Both the position numbers and the translations under genes were made by a program. Positions 32,227 to 42,520 of a DNA stretch of 64,000 nucleotides are shown piece by piece; the stretch's first letter is position 1, and every line of letters begins with the position of its first letter. The stretch covers positions 3,549,001 through 3,613,000 of the forward strand of contig NC_015556.1 in assembly GCF_000213805.1 (NCBI RefSeq), in the 5' to 3' direction. Under the pieces are notes generated by a model that saw nothing but the letters and a program-made list of their open reading frames with translations, was not told where the DNA came from and did not search any database. The stretch is from Pseudomonas fulva 12-X (GTDB lineage Bacteria > Pseudomonadota > Gammaproteobacteria > Pseudomonadales > Pseudomonadaceae).

Positions 32227-33725
32227 CGCTCACCTCCGCGCACGATCTGCAAATAGCTATTCACATCCAGCAGCTGCTGGGCGACGGCCTGGGTGTACTC
32301 CTGAATCGGCTGCGCCGCGACCACCAGCAGCGGCCCACCGGCCAGCAGGCAGATGGTGGCCAGGGCGCGGATGTGGTCGAACTGCGCATTCGGCGCCGGC
32401 TCGCCGCTGCAGCGCCAGAACAGCGTGCTGCCGGCGCGCACCAGGGCGATCACCATGCCCAGACCGCCACACAACACCACCGGCCACAGCACCAGGGTCT
32501 GCCAGCCGCTTTCCACCGAGCGCAGCAGCATCACTTTGCCCAGAAAGCCCGAGAACGGCGGCAGACCAGCCACCGAGATCGCGCCAATGAAGAACAGCCC
32601 GCCGAGCAATTTCGGCTGCAGCAGCTGCGGCCCCTTGCGCAGACGCAGGCCGATTTCGCCGCGCTGACGCGCCAGCATATCGGCGAGCAGGAACAGGCCG
32701 CCGCATATCCAGGTACTGTGGATCAGGTAGTAAAGCGCCGCACTGAGGCTTTGCGCGCTGCCCAGCGCGACGCCGGCCAGCAGGGTGCCGACCGAGACGA
32801 TCACCAGATAGCCGATCAGCCGGCCCAGGCTGCGCGCCGCCAGCGCGCCGGTCACGCCGAGCAGCAGGGTCAGCGCCGCCAAAGGCCACAACAGGTAATC
32901 GACCAGATGGGCCAGCTGCCCCGCTTCGCTGCCGAACACCAGGGTGAATACGCGGATGATCGCGTACAGCCCGACCTTGGTCATCACCGCGAACAGCGCT
33001 GCCACCGGCGCGGTGGCCGCCGCATAGGCATTTGGTAGCCAGAAATACAGCGGCAGGATGGCGCCCTTGAGGCCGAAGACGATCAGCAGCAGGTACCCGG
33101 CGGCGGCCAGCAAATGCTGGCGGTCTGGGTCGGCTTCGGCCACCTTCAGCGCCAGGTCGGCGATGTTCAGGGTGCCGAGCAGGCCATAGAGCATGCCCAC
33201 GCCGATCAGAAAGAACGACGACGCCACCAGGTTGAGCACCACGTAGTGCATGCCGGCCTTGATGCGCTTCGGCCCGCCGCCGTAGACCAGCAGCGAGTAG
33301 GACGCGATCAGCAGGATCTCGAAGAACACGAACAGGTTGAACAGATCACCGGTCAGGAAGGCGCCGTTTATGCCGAGCAGCTGGAACTGCATCAGCGCGT
33401 GGAAATTCGGGCCCCGCTGGTCATCGCCGCGCACCGCGTAGAGCATGGCGAAGCCGGCCAGCACGGCGGTGACCAGCAGCATCAGCGCCGCCAGGCGGTC
33501 GAGCAGCAGGACGATGCCGAACGGCGCCTGCCAGTTGCCCAGGGCGTAGACCTGCAACACGCCGTTGTCCGCCTGCAGCACCAGCCAGGCGCTCAGCGGC
33601 AGCAGCGACCAAGTGGCCAGCAGCGACACCCAGCGCTTGGCGGTGATCGAAAGTTGCGAGCGAATCAACAGCAGGCTGCCGGTGAACAGCGGAATAAGGA
33701 TCGGCAGGATCAACGCGTGATTCAT
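32223..33725 (-). CDS. shaD: Na+/H+ antiporter subunit D
   Basis: Proton-pumping type subunit of 500 residues, homologous to complex I NuoM/N. It has about 14 helices, with FFEILLIASYSLLVYGGGPKRIKAGMHY and the conserved lysine in GLKGAILPLYFWLPNAYAAATAPVAA. It abuts shaC and overlaps shaE. Confidence 0.96.
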   Translation of the reverse strand: MNHALILPILIPLFTGSLLLIRSQLSITAKRWVSLLATWSLLPLSAWLVLQADNGVLQVYALGNWQAPFGIVLLLDRLAALMLLVTAVLAGFAMLYAVRGDDQRGPNFHALMQFQLLGINGAFLTGDLFNLFVFFEILLIASYSLLVYGGGPKRIKAGMHYVVLNLVASSFFLIGVGMLYGLLGTLNIADLALKVAEADPDRQHLLAAAGYLLLIVFGLKGAILPLYFWLPNAYAAATAPVAALFAVMTKVGLYAIIRVFTLVFGSEAGQLAHLVDYLLWPLAALTLLLGVTGALAARSLGRLIGYLVIVSVGTLLAGVALGSAQSLSAALYYLIHSTWICGGLFLLADMLARQRGEIGLRLRKGPQLLQPKLLGGLFFIGAISVAGLPPFSGFLGKVMLLRSVESGWQTLVLWPVVLCGGLGMVIALVRAGSTLFWRCSGEPAPNAQFDHIRALATICLLAGGPLLVVAAQPIQEYTQAVAQQLLDVNSYLQIVRGGER

Positions 33726-34051
33726 CAGCGCGACTCCTCGCCATCGACATGATCGGTGCGCAGCTCACCCAGGGCGCGCAGCGACAGCACCACCACGAAG
33801 GCGGTCATGGCGAAGCCGATGACGATGGCGGTGAGTACAAGCGCCTGGGGAATCGGATCGCCGTATTCGGCACTCTTGCCGATGACCGCCGGCACGCCGG
33901 TGCCGAGGCGGCCCATGGCGAACAGGAACAGGTTGACCGCGTAGGAAATCAGGGTTAGGCCCATGACCACCGGGTAGATACGTGCGCGCATCAGCAGGTA
34001 CACACCGCTGGCGGCCAGCACGCCCAGGGTGATGGCGTATAGCGCTTCCAT
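33725..34051 (-). CDS. shaC: Na+/H+ antiporter subunit C
   Basis: NuoK-like subunit of 108 residues with three helices (LYAITLGVLAASGVYLLMRARIYPVVMGLTLISYAVNLFLF). It shares single-base junctions with both shaAB and shaD. Confidence 0.95.
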   Translation of the reverse strand: MEALYAITLGVLAASGVYLLMRARIYPVVMGLTLISYAVNLFLFAMGRLGTGVPAVIGKSAEYGDPIPQALVLTAIVIGFAMTAFVVVLSLRALGELRTDHVDGEESR

Positions 34052-36843
34052 CAGAGAACCTCCTTGCTGGTTTCATCCTGGCTGACGTGGCCGATGTTGG
34101 AGAGGATCAGCAGCGTGGAGCCGACCACCGCCAGGTACACGCCGAGGTCGAAGAGCAGCGCGGTGGCAAGTTCGAACTCACCTATCAGCGGCAGGTGGAA
34201 GTGATCGAATGCCGAGGTCAGGAATGGTGCGCCGAAGGCAAGGCTGCCCAGGCCGGTGAGAGCGGCGATCAGCACGCCGAGGCCAGCGATGCTGTGGAAG
34301 CTCCAGGGCATGCGCCGCTGGGTCCACTCCACGCCGTGGGCAACGTACTGCAGAATCAGCGCGATGGCGGTGATCAGCCCGGCGATGAAACCGCCGCCCG
34401 GCAGGTTGTGACCGCGCAGGAAGATAAAGGCAGAGACCAGTAGCGCCATCGGCAGCAGGATGCGCGCGATGCTGTCGAGCACCATCGGGTGACTGTCTTT
34501 CGACCAGGGCTTGCCGTTCGGGTCGGTAAGCGGATGGGGCAAATGCAGCCCGGCCAGCAGCCCGTAGATGCCAATCGCAGCGATCGCCAGCACGGTGATT
34601 TCGCCGAGCGTATCGAAGCCGCGGAAGTCGACCAGAATCACGTTGACCACGTTGGTGCCACCGCCCCCGCTGACGCTGTTTTCCAGGAAGAACGAGGCGA
34701 TGCTGTCATACGGCCGGGTCATCACCGCATAGGCCAGCAGAGCGACAGCGATCCCGGTGCCGCCAGCCAGCAGTACGTCGCGCAGCCCGCGCAGGCTGCT
34801 CGATTCCATCGGCGTGCGATCAGGCATGAAGAACAGCGCCAGCACCAGCAGGATGATGGTCACCACCTCGACCGATAACTGGGTCAGGGCCAGGTCCGGT
34901 GCCGAATAGCGGGCGAACGCCAGGGCCACCATCAGGCCGGCGCAGCTCAGGGTCATCAGCGCCTTGAGGCGATTGCGGTGGAACACCACGGTCAGCACCG
35001 CCATCACGCACAGCACGACCATGCCGAGCACGGTGATGCCATCGAGCGGCGTCAGCGGCACATCACCGCTGAGCGATTCCATGGGCGACAGGGCGGTGAT
35101 GATCAGGATCAGCGCGCTGAGCAGCAGAAAGGCCACGTAACGCTGCAGGGAGCCGCTTTCCATCAGTTTGGTCACCCAGCGGGCGCTTTTGACCAACCGT
35201 GCGTTGAGCAGCTCGAACAGCTCCTTGGCGTCCACTTCCGGCATGCCGTTGTACCAGCGAAACAGCGGCTCGCGGCAGGCGTAGACGATGATGCCGCCGA
35301 TCAGCGCGACCACGCTCATGCCCAGCGGCAGGTTGAAGCCGTGCCAGATCGCCAGGCTGTAATACGGCACCTCGCCGCCCAGGGTGGCGCTGGCCGCCGA
35401 GGCCAGCAGCGGCGCTACGGTGTAGGCCGGCAGCATGCCGACCAGCAGGCACAGGAACACCAGAATCTCCACCGGAATCTTCATGTAGCGCGGCGGCTCG
35501 TGAGGCGGATACTTGGGCAGATCCTTCGGCTCGCCATTGAAGAACACGTCGTGGATGAAGCGCAGCGAATAGGCCACCGAGAACACCCCGGCGAGGGTCG
35601 CCACGGTCGGAATCATCCAGTTGAAGATGCCTAGCAGGTCCTGGTTGAGCGTTTCTGTGAAGAACATCTCCTTGCTCAGGAAGCCGTTGAGCAACGGCAC
35701 GCCAGCCATCGCCGAGGCAGCCACCATGGCCAGCACGGCGGTGTGCGGCATGTATTTCCACAAGCCGGCGATGCGGCGCATGTCGCGGCTGCCGGTCTCG
35801 TGATCGATGATGCCGGCTGCCATGAACAGCGAGGCCTTGAAGGTCGCGTGGTTGATGATGTGGAACACCGCAGCGACGGAGGACAGGTCGGTGTTGAAGC
35901 CGAACAGCAGGGTGATCAGGCCCAGGTGGCTGATCGTCGAGTAAGCCAGCAGACCTTTGAGGTCGTGCTGGAACAGCGCCATGATTGCCCCGAACAGCAG
36001 AGTCGCCATGCCGGTCATGCTGACCAGGTAGAACCACCACTCGGTGCCCGCCAGGGCCGGGTAGAAGCGAGCCAGCAGGAACACGCCCGCCTTCACCATA
36101 GTCGCCGAGTGCAGGTACGCGGAAACCGGCGTGGGGGCGGCCATGGCCTGGGGCAGCCAGAAGTGGAACGGGAACTGCGCCGACTTAGTGAACACGCCAA
36201 GCAGGATCAGGATCAGGGTGATGGGATACAAGCCGTGACTACGGATGGTGTCGCCGGCTGCCAGCACATCGCTCAGCTCGAAACTGCCGGCGATATTGCC
36301 CAGCAGCAGAATGCCGGCCAGCAGTGCCAGGCCACCGCCACCGGTGACGGTCAGGGCCATGCGCGAGCCGCGCCGGGCGTCCGAACTGCCGCTCCAGAAA
36401 CCGATCAGCAGGAATGACGACAGACTGGTCAGCTCCCAGAACATCAGCATCAGCAGCATGTTTTCCGACAGCACGACACCCAGCATGGCGCCCATGAACA
36501 GCAGCAGATAGGCGAAGAAACGCCCCATGGCCTCCTGCTTGCTCAGGTAATAGCGGGCATAGAGAATCACCAGCAGGCCGATACCAAGGATCATCAGGGC
36601 GAACAGAAAGCCCAGACCATCGAGGCGCAGGCTCAGGTTGAGCCCCAGCTCGGGCAGCCATGAATGGCTAACCACCTGCACCTCGCCAGCAAATACCGCT
36701 GGCTGCTGCAGCCACAGCAACACCAAGGCGGCAGCCGGGCCTATTGCAGCGGCCAGCGCGCAGAGCGAACGGCCCATGCGGTCCGCCAGCAGCGGCAGAA
36801 ATACACCTAAAAATGGTAAGGCGATGATCAGCGCAAGCGCCAT
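34051..36843 (-). CDS. shaA: Na+(K+)/H+ antiporter fused subunits A and B
   Basis: Large subunit of 930 residues joining MnhA (NuoL-like antiporter core, about 1-780) to an MnhB domain at the C-terminus (about 785-925, including [31 protein letters not shown]). The MnhA core has [18 protein letters not shown] and [28 protein letters not shown]. The fusion is standard in the six-gene Sha/Pha type and explains the lack of a separate B gene. Role: cation efflux and pH homeostasis. Confidence 0.95.
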   Translation of the reverse strand: MALALIIALPFLGVFLPLLADRMGRSLCALAAAIGPAAALVLLWLQQPAVFAGEVQVVSHSWLPELGLNLSLRLDGLGFLFALMILGIGLLVILYARYYLSKQEAMGRFFAYLLLFMGAMLGVVLSENMLLMLMFWELTSLSSFLLIGFWSGSSDARRGSRMALTVTGGGGLALLAGILLLGNIAGSFELSDVLAAGDTIRSHGLYPITLILILLGVFTKSAQFPFHFWLPQAMAAPTPVSAYLHSATMVKAGVFLLARFYPALAGTEWWFYLVSMTGMATLLFGAIMALFQHDLKGLLAYSTISHLGLITLLFGFNTDLSSVAAVFHIINHATFKASLFMAAGIIDHETGSRDMRRIAGLWKYMPHTAVLAMVAASAMAGVPLLNGFLSKEMFFTETLNQDLLGIFNWMIPTVATLAGVFSVAYSLRFIHDVFFNGEPKDLPKYPPHEPPRYMKIPVEILVFLCLLVGMLPAYTVAPLLASAASATLGGEVPYYSLAIWHGFNLPLGMSVVALIGGIIVYACREPLFRWYNGMPEVDAKELFELLNARLVKSARWVTKLMESGSLQRYVAFLLLSALILIITALSPMESLSGDVPLTPLDGITVLGMVVLCVMAVLTVVFHRNRLKALMTLSCAGLMVALAFARYSAPDLALTQLSVEVVTIILLVLALFFMPDRTPMESSSLRGLRDVLLAGGTGIAVALLAYAVMTRPYDSIASFFLENSVSGGGGTNVVNVILVDFRGFDTLGEITVLAIAAIGIYGLLAGLHLPHPLTDPNGKPWSKDSHPMVLDSIARILLPMALLVSAFIFLRGHNLPGGGFIAGLITAIALILQYVAHGVEWTQRRMPWSFHSIAGLGVLIAALTGLGSLAFGAPFLTSAFDHFHLPLIGEFELATALLFDLGVYLAVVGSTLLILSNIGHVSQDETSKEVL

Positions 36844-37316
36844 ACACTAAACCCCTTGTACAAGCCCGCCATGCAGCCAGGCGGCCAGTTAGTGTGTGCC
36901 AGAAGCCGGTCGCATGGCGCCCGGCCGATCCCTGCGATGGTGTGCGTGGTGCCAACCCGGCAGGAGGAGAAACCACCTGCGGCAGTCCGACTCGGAGCAG
37001 GCCAAGCCAGTTACGATCTGGTCGCCGCATATCGTGCGGCCCGCTGTAACTGACTGGTGATTACCCCTGCGCGTTCGACTTGTTTTCAAGGCCAGGTTCT
37101 CGAGTTTCGGCCTTCAAAACGCCTTCGATTATGCTTACCTATCGAAGCAGCGTCATGGATAGAATTATTACTAAAGCTATCTCTCGGCAGCCCGCAAGCG
37201 ATCGCCTCATTTGGAAAGAAAGTGCTCTGGCTCGGTGCTTTGCGCAGCCTGTAGAAACGCAAAGGCCGGATCAATTGCTGATCCGGCCTTTTGGTGCTGT
37301 GGGCGCGACTCGAAGG
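36844..37316. other. 473-bp gene-free region between sha operon and SlyB-like gene
   Basis: I find no credible gene. The right part (about 37060-37250) is less GC-rich than its surroundings. It holds an imperfect inverted repeat, GTTTTCAAGGCC (37082-37093) with GGCCTTCAAAAC (37109-37120). A strong hairpin lies at 37261-37291. The sha promoter must lie at the left. A small RNA on the plus strand ending at the hairpin is possible but unsupported otherwise. Confidence 0.5.
37261..37294. terminator. Bidirectional terminator
   Basis: AAAGGCCGGATCA (37261-37273) and TGATCCGGCCTTT (37279-37291) form a perfect 13-bp stem with a 5-nt loop, ending TTTT on the plus strand. It lies 23 bp after the stop of the minus-strand SlyB-like gene, so it probably ends that transcript and any plus-strand one. 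Confidence 0.75.
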
Positions 37317-37781
37317 TTAGTGGGTCACGCGGCTGGTGCCATTGACGGTCATGATGCGTACGCGATCACCGACGCGGAAGATCTGGTTCTCTTCAACCGC
37401 CTGCACGTAGGCGCGCATGCTACCGTCGTCTTCACGAACGGTGATTTCCACACCCTGGGTACGGGTGATGCCTTCCTCGGCAGCGGCGCCCAGCAGGCCA
37501 CCCGCTACCGCGCCGATCACCGCCGCGACGGCCGAACCACGGCCACCACCTACGCCGCTACCGGCTACGCCACCGATCACCGCACCGGCACCGCCGCCGA
37601 TGGGAGTCTTGGTGCCTTCAATCTTCACCGGGCGTAGGGATTCGATGGTGCCCATGCGCACGGTCTGTACGGCACGCGCTTCATCGCGAGAGTAACTGTC
37701 GCCGGTCAGGCTGGAGGCGCAACCGCCGAGCGTAAGGGTCGCGGCAGCGAACAGAGCGGCAAAAAAACCAGGTTTAAGCAT
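37317..37781 (-). CDS. SlyB-like glycine-zipper outer-membrane lipoprotein
   Basis: Lipoprotein of 154 residues. The signal peptide ends in the lipobox LGGC (Cys20), so it is lipidated and probably sent to the outer membrane. A glycine-zipper segment at about 63-100 (IGGGAGAVIGGVAGSGVGGG and following) resembles SlyB/Pcp. SlyB proteins stabilise the outer membrane under stress. It is a single gene with its own terminator. Confidence 0.88.
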   Translation of the reverse strand: MLKPGFFAALFAAATLTLGGCASSLTGDSYSRDEARAVQTVRMGTIESLRPVKIEGTKTPIGGGAGAVIGGVAGSGVGGGRGSAVAAVIGAVAGGLLGAAAEEGITRTQGVEITVREDDGSMRAYVQAVEENQIFRVGDRVRIMTVNGTSRVTH

Positions 37782-37958
37782 GACGATTCTCCAGACTGGA
37801 CTGATAACCCTACGACAACTTGGCCGTCAGGACGGTCACTGTAATTGCCGACAAATTACTTCATCCGTTCAGCGTAGGTACAGGGTCGGCGTCTGATCAC
37901 CCCGACACGCCTATAGACAGCCGTACCGGCCAATCGTCACCGCGCCCACACACGCCCC

Positions 37959-39101
37959 TCAGCGGCGGGCGGCCTGGGCGACGCGCCACAACCTGGCGAG
38001 ATCGGCAGCCCTCGCTTCGAGCTCCTGCCCAGCGTCGGCACAGGCCTGCTCCAGGGTGATCGGCCCCGGCGCTAGGCTGAAGCAGGCTTCGATGCCCGCC
38101 TCACGCACCTGCTGGTAGCCCTCACCCAGGCTGCCTGCCAGGGCAATCACCGGCACACTTTGCTCGCGCGCCACACGGGCGACGCCAACCGGCGTCTTGC
38201 CGTGCAGGCTCTGGGCATCCAGGCGCCCTTCCCCGGTGATCACCAGATCGGCGCCACGTACGGCATCGGCCAGGCCGGAAAGCTCGGCCACCAGCTCGAT
38301 ACCGGGGCGAAAACGTGCGCCGAGAAAGGCCTTGGCCGCAAAGCCCAAACCGCCAGCAGCACCAACGCCGGGAAAGGTGCTGAAGTCCTCGCCCAGTGCC
38401 TCGCCGACCACCTCGGCCAGGCGCGCCAGGGCGGCATCGAGTTCGTCGACCTGCTGTGCGCTGGCGCCCTTCTGCGGGCCGAATACCGCCGATGCCCCCT
38501 TGGGGCCGCACAGCGGATTGTCCACATCGGCGGCTACCTCGACCTGAACGTTGTGCAGACGCTTGTCCAGCGCACTGAGGTCGACGCGCTGCAGCGCCGC
38601 GAGGGCCGCGCCGCCGGGACGCAGCTCATTGCCGCCAGCATCCAGAAAACGCACCCCCAGTGACCGCAGCAGGCCGCTGCCACCATCATTGGTGGCGCTA
38701 CCACCGAGGCCAAGGATGATGCGTGTGGCGCCTGCATCCAGCGCCGCGATGATCAGTTCGCCGGTGCCGTAGCTGCTGGTTACCCGTGGGTCGCGCTGGC
38801 CGCTCGGTACGTGATGCAGGCCACTGGCCGCAGCCATCTCGATGACTGCCGTGCCGTCGCCCAGCCAACCCCAGTGCGCCGTTACCGGTGTCGCCAGCGG
38901 CCCCTGCACCACCTGTTCACGCCGCTCGCCACCGGTGGCCGCCAGCACCGCATCCACGGTGCCTTCGCCGCCATCGGCCATGGGGCACAGGACGATCTCG
39001 GCATTCGGATAAACGGCCAGCCAGCCGCGGGCGATGGCCTGGGCTACCTCAGGCGCACTCAGGCTCTCCTTGAACGAATCAGGAGCGATGACGATTTTCA
39101 T
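37959..39101 (-). CDS. garK: Glycerate kinase
   Basis: Type II glycerate kinase (GarK/GlxK) of 380 residues that phosphorylates D-glycerate, typically to 2-phosphoglycerate. Family marks are MKIVIAPDSFKESLSA, CPMADGGEGTVDA, GLGGSATNDGG near 132 and DLVITGEGRLDAQS near 280. It lies 53 bp downstream of a GntP-family transporter, with a CdaR regulator upstream, forming an uptake and phosphorylation module. Confidence 0.94.
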   Translation of the reverse strand: MKIVIAPDSFKESLSAPEVAQAIARGWLAVYPNAEIVLCPMADGGEGTVDAVLAATGGERREQVVQGPLATPVTAHWGWLGDGTAVIEMAAASGLHHVPSGQRDPRVTSSYGTGELIIAALDAGATRIILGLGGSATNDGGSGLLRSLGVRFLDAGGNELRPGGAALAALQRVDLSALDKRLHNVQVEVAADVDNPLCGPKGASAVFGPQKGASAQQVDELDAALARLAEVVGEALGEDFSTFPGVGAAGGLGFAAKAFLGARFRPGIELVAELSGLADAVRGADLVITGEGRLDAQSLHGKTPVGVARVAREQSVPVIALAGSLGEGYQQVREAGIEACFSLAPGPITLEQACADAGQELEARAADLARLWRVAQAARR

Positions 39102-39154
39102 GCAGACAACCTCGAAAACGGCGAGGCGCCCGCAGGCGCCCCGATTGAATAGCG

Positions 39155-40513
39155 TTACAGCAGAACCAGGCTCAGCAGCCAGACGGTGATGATGCCGACC
39201 ACGCCCTGAATCAGCGTGGCCATGGTTTGCGCCCGGTAGGCGACGGCCACCGGCATGCGACTGAACTGGGTGACCACCCAGAAGAAGCTGTCGTTGGCGT
39301 GAGAAACGGTCATGCCGCCTGCGCCGATGGCCATCACGGTCAGCACGCGGCCCATTTCGCTATCCAGGCCCAGCTGGCCGAGCAGCGGCGCGACCATCGC
39401 CGAGGTGGTCACCAGGGCCACGGTGGTGGAACCCTGGGCGGTCTTCAGCGCAGCGGCGACCAAGAACGGCATGAACAGCCCGACGCCCAGAGCCGACAGC
39501 GTGGTGCCCAGGTAATTACCCAGTGGCGTGGCGCTGAGCACGGCGCCAAAGGCGCCCCCTGCCCCGGTGATCAGAATGATCGGCGCTGCCGAGACGATGC
39601 CCTCGGATACCCGGTCATGCAGATTCTGACGCTTGCCATTGCCCTTGAGCAGAGTGCAGGCCAGGGCGAGCCCGACCAGCAGCGCCATCACCGGATGGCC
39701 GAGGAAGCTCAGCACGCTCAGCAGCGTGCCATCGCCCAGGGGCCGGCTCGGGAACACCGCGATGGAGCCCAGGCAGATCAGCAGAATCGGTACGAAGATC
39801 GGCGCGAAAGCCTGGGTCGCGCTGGGCAGCGTGCCGTACTGAGCTCGCAGCGCCGCGAAATCTTCGCTGCCGGGCATGGGCGTGCCGTCATCTTCAAGGG
39901 CGATGTCCTTGCCGATGAAGCGGTTGGCCCACAACATGCCAGCCAGCGCGGTGACAATCGCCACCACCAGACCGACGGCGATCACCAGCCCCAGGCTGGA
40001 ACCCAGACCGAGGTTGCCGGCCGCGGCAATCGGCCCCGGCGTCGGCGGCACGAAGGTGTGGGTGGCGTAGAGGCCGGTCGCCAGCGCCACGCTCATGGCG
40101 ATCACCGAGACCTTCATACGCGCTGCCAGGGCGTTCTTCAGGGAGTTGAGAATGACGTAACCCGAATCGCAGAACACCGGAATCGACACTAGGTAGCCGA
40201 TGATCGACATGGTCAGCGTCGGGAAGCGTTCGCCGAGCAGCTTGATCACCGTTTCCGCCATGGTGATCGCCGCGCCGCTGCGCTCGAGAATCACCCCGAT
40301 GATGGTGCCGAGCACGATGACGATACCGATATTGCCCAGGATGTTGCCGAAGCCCGTGGCAACCGTCTTGAGAATGTCCTGATGAGGCAGTTGATAGGCG
40401 AAGCCGGCGAGCACGGCAGCCGCCAGCAGCGCGAGAAAGGGATGCAGCTTGAGACGCGTCGTCGACACCACGATAAAGGCGATGAGTGCGACCAGGATCA
40501 GAACCAGAGCCAT
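39155..40513 (-). CDS. GntP-family gluconate/glycerate:H+ symporter
   Basis: Membrane transporter of 452 residues with about 12-14 helices, of the GntP family (VLGTIIGVILERSGAA; TPGPIAAAGNLG; THANDSFFWVVTQ-like SHANDSFFWVV near 408). Family substrates include gluconate, idonate and glycerate. The adjacent glycerate kinase and CdaR regulator make glycerate a good guess here. It is upstream of garK on the same strand. Confidence 0.92.
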   Translation of the reverse strand: MALVLILVALIAFIVVSTTRLKLHPFLALLAAAVLAGFAYQLPHQDILKTVATGFGNILGNIGIVIVLGTIIGVILERSGAAITMAETVIKLLGERFPTLTMSIIGYLVSIPVFCDSGYVILNSLKNALAARMKVSVIAMSVALATGLYATHTFVPPTPGPIAAAGNLGLGSSLGLVIAVGLVVAIVTALAGMLWANRFIGKDIALEDDGTPMPGSEDFAALRAQYGTLPSATQAFAPIFVPILLICLGSIAVFPSRPLGDGTLLSVLSFLGHPVMALLVGLALACTLLKGNGKRQNLHDRVSEGIVSAAPIILITGAGGAFGAVLSATPLGNYLGTTLSALGVGLFMPFLVAAALKTAQGSTTVALVTTSAMVAPLLGQLGLDSEMGRVLTVMAIGAGGMTVSHANDSFFWVVTQFSRMPVAVAYRAQTMATLIQGVVGIITVWLLSLVLL

Positions 40514-40653
40514 GCCGGTTTCCTCTTGTTGTTATAGGAGTTGCCAGGTGCCCGGCATTGTCACTCAGGACCTGCAGGCTTAACCCTGTTCACCCGCACA
40601 ACGGCAGAGGGAAAAGTACGATCAACTGTTGTGCAAGCGCATCACCTAAAGGC

Positions 40654-41760
40654 TCAGTTTGGCTCGATCAGCACCAGGCCCAGGGATAACTGCAGACGTC
40701 GGTCCAGGCGCGTCAGCTCGACGCCGCTCAGCTCGGCGATACGGTCGAGGCGATAGCGCAAGGTATTGCGGTGAATGCCCAGGGCATCGGCGCAGCTCTG
40801 CACCTGGCCGTCATGGGCACACCAGGCCTCGAGGGTGGCGCGCAGTACGCCGTTGGAGTCCTGAGCGAGTACCTTTTTCAACGGTGCCAGCCAGCCCTGC
40901 AGCAGCCAGCTGTGGCGCTGGGCGTGCAGTACGGTCGCCAGGCGATGCTCTTCGAGGGCCAGTACGCGCAACGTCGGATGCCGCGCACGGGCGAAGGCCT
41001 GCAGATCGCGCAGCGCCAGGCAGGCCTGACGCAGCTGCTCGAGGGACTGCACCGGATCGCTGACCAGCAGGCGCGTCACGCCCCAGCCCCGCTCGTCCGC
41101 GGCGTCCAGCCAATGTTGATCATCCTGCCCTGCCATCAGCGGCCGACACCAGAGCAGCTCGCGCATGCCAAGCGGTGCAGCAAGGTGTTCCTTCTTGCCC
41201 GCCAGGGCGCCGAGCAGCCGAGCCTGCTGCGCCAGGGGCTCGCCCTGCTCCTGCAACTCCAGCAGGCAAACCTGACGCGGCCAGCTCAGTGCCAGCCCCT
41301 GCCGCTCGGCATCGGCGGCCAGCGCGGCGACACTGGCAGCCGGGTCGAACAGCTGGCGCAGCCAGGCATCGAGCTGATGCCGCTGCCAATGGCGCTCGGC
41401 CTGCACCTGGCGCTGTTCGACCAACATCTCCGCGGCCATGCGCACCAGCTCGGCGTAGGGGCGCACTACTTCGGGATCGCCGGTGATACCCAGCACGCCG
41501 ATCAGCTCGTCGGCATGCAGCAGCGGCAGATTCACGCCCGGGCGCACACCGCGCAGGCAGGTCGCGGCCTGCTCGTCGATTTCCACCACGCGGCGGTTGG
41601 CCAGCACCAGTTGCGCGCCTTCATGACGGGTATGCAAACGCGCCGGATCGCCGCTGCCGATGATCATGCCCTGGGCGTCCATCACATTGATGTTGTACGG
41701 CAGGATGGCCATGGCGCGGTCGACGATGTGCTGGGCCAGGGTGGAGTCGAGTTCTAGCAT
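40654..41760 (-). CDS. cdaR: CdaR-type sugar diacid/glycerate regulator
   Basis: Regulator of 368 residues. The N-terminal sugar-diacid recognition domain (LAQHIVDRAMAILPYNINVMDAQGMIIGSGDPAR) is followed by a PucR/CdaR C-terminal helix-turn-helix (SCADALGIHRNTLRYRLDRIAELSG). I chose ATG 41760 (MLELDSTL), because the open frame further upstream is antisense or non-coding. It lies 140 bp upstream of the GntP transporter in the same direction and probably activates transporter and kinase in response to glycerate. Confidence 0.92.
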   Translation of the reverse strand: MLELDSTLAQHIVDRAMAILPYNINVMDAQGMIIGSGDPARLHTRHEGAQLVLANRRVVEIDEQAATCLRGVRPGVNLPLLHADELIGVLGITGDPEVVRPYAELVRMAAEMLVEQRQVQAERHWQRHQLDAWLRQLFDPAASVAALAADAERQGLALSWPRQVCLLELQEQGEPLAQQARLLGALAGKKEHLAAPLGMRELLWCRPLMAGQDDQHWLDAADERGWGVTRLLVSDPVQSLEQLRQACLALRDLQAFARARHPTLRVLALEEHRLATVLHAQRHSWLLQGWLAPLKKVLAQDSNGVLRATLEAWCAHDGQVQSCADALGIHRNTLRYRLDRIAELSGVELTRLDRRLQLSLGLVLIEPN

Positions 41761-41824
41761 GGGCGGGCCTGGTGATTGGAATCGACGGTTCAGACCGGGT
41801 CGGCACCAGGGCCGGCCGCAAAAC

Positions 41825-42472
41825 TCAGGGCGCCAGACGCTGGCGCAGCCAGGCTTCGCCGTTGAGCCGATAATCGAGACGGTCGTGCAGACGGCTGGCA
41901 CGGCCCTGCCAGAACTCGATGCGCTCGGGCAGCAGGCGGTAACCGCCCCAGTGCGGCGGACACTCCGGCGCCTGGTCGGCGAAGCGCCGCTCGGTTTGCG
42001 CCAGCAGGCCTTCCAGCTCGCCACGATCATGAATCACCCGGCTTTGCGGCGAGGCCCAAGCGCCGAGGCGGCTGCCCAGCGGGCGCACCTGGAAGTAGGC
42101 GTCGGATTCGGCCGGCGTGACCTTCTCGACGCGACCTTCGATGCGCACCTGACGCTCCAGAGTCGGCCAGAAAAAGGTCAGCGCGGCAAAGGGGTTGGCC
42201 TGCAGCTGCTCGCCCTTGGCGCTCTGGTAATTGCTGAAGAAGGTGAACCCTTGCTCGTCCAGGCCCTTGAGCAGCAGTACACGGCAGTGCGGACGACCTT
42301 CGGCATCGACGGTCGCCAGGGTCATGGCGTTGGGTTCTACGGGAGGCTGCTCGGTTTTCACCGCATCGGCGAACCAGCTTCTGAACAGCGCAAGAGGCTC
42401 AAGCGGCGCCTGATCCTCGCTCAACCCGTCACGGGTGTAATCACGGCGCATGTCGGCCAGGGTCTGAGTCAT
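41825..42472 (-). CDS. pdxH: Pyridoxamine/pyridoxine 5'-phosphate oxidase
   Basis: FMN enzyme of 215 residues that makes pyridoxal phosphate, the cofactor of IscS and many others. FMN-binding segments are [31 protein letters not shown]. The C-terminal signature ends [22 protein letters not shown]. Length is normal. Confidence 0.96.
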   Translation of the reverse strand: MTQTLADMRRDYTRDGLSEDQAPLEPLALFRSWFADAVKTEQPPVEPNAMTLATVDAEGRPHCRVLLLKGLDEQGFTFFSNYQSAKGEQLQANPFAALTFFWPTLERQVRIEGRVEKVTPAESDAYFQVRPLGSRLGAWASPQSRVIHDRGELEGLLAQTERRFADQAPECPPHWGGYRLLPERIEFWQGRASRLHDRLDYRLNGEAWLRQRLAP

Positions 42473-42520
42473 GAGAAAGCTCTCGGAAGCGACAAAGACC
42501 CTAGCTTAACGGCACAGACC

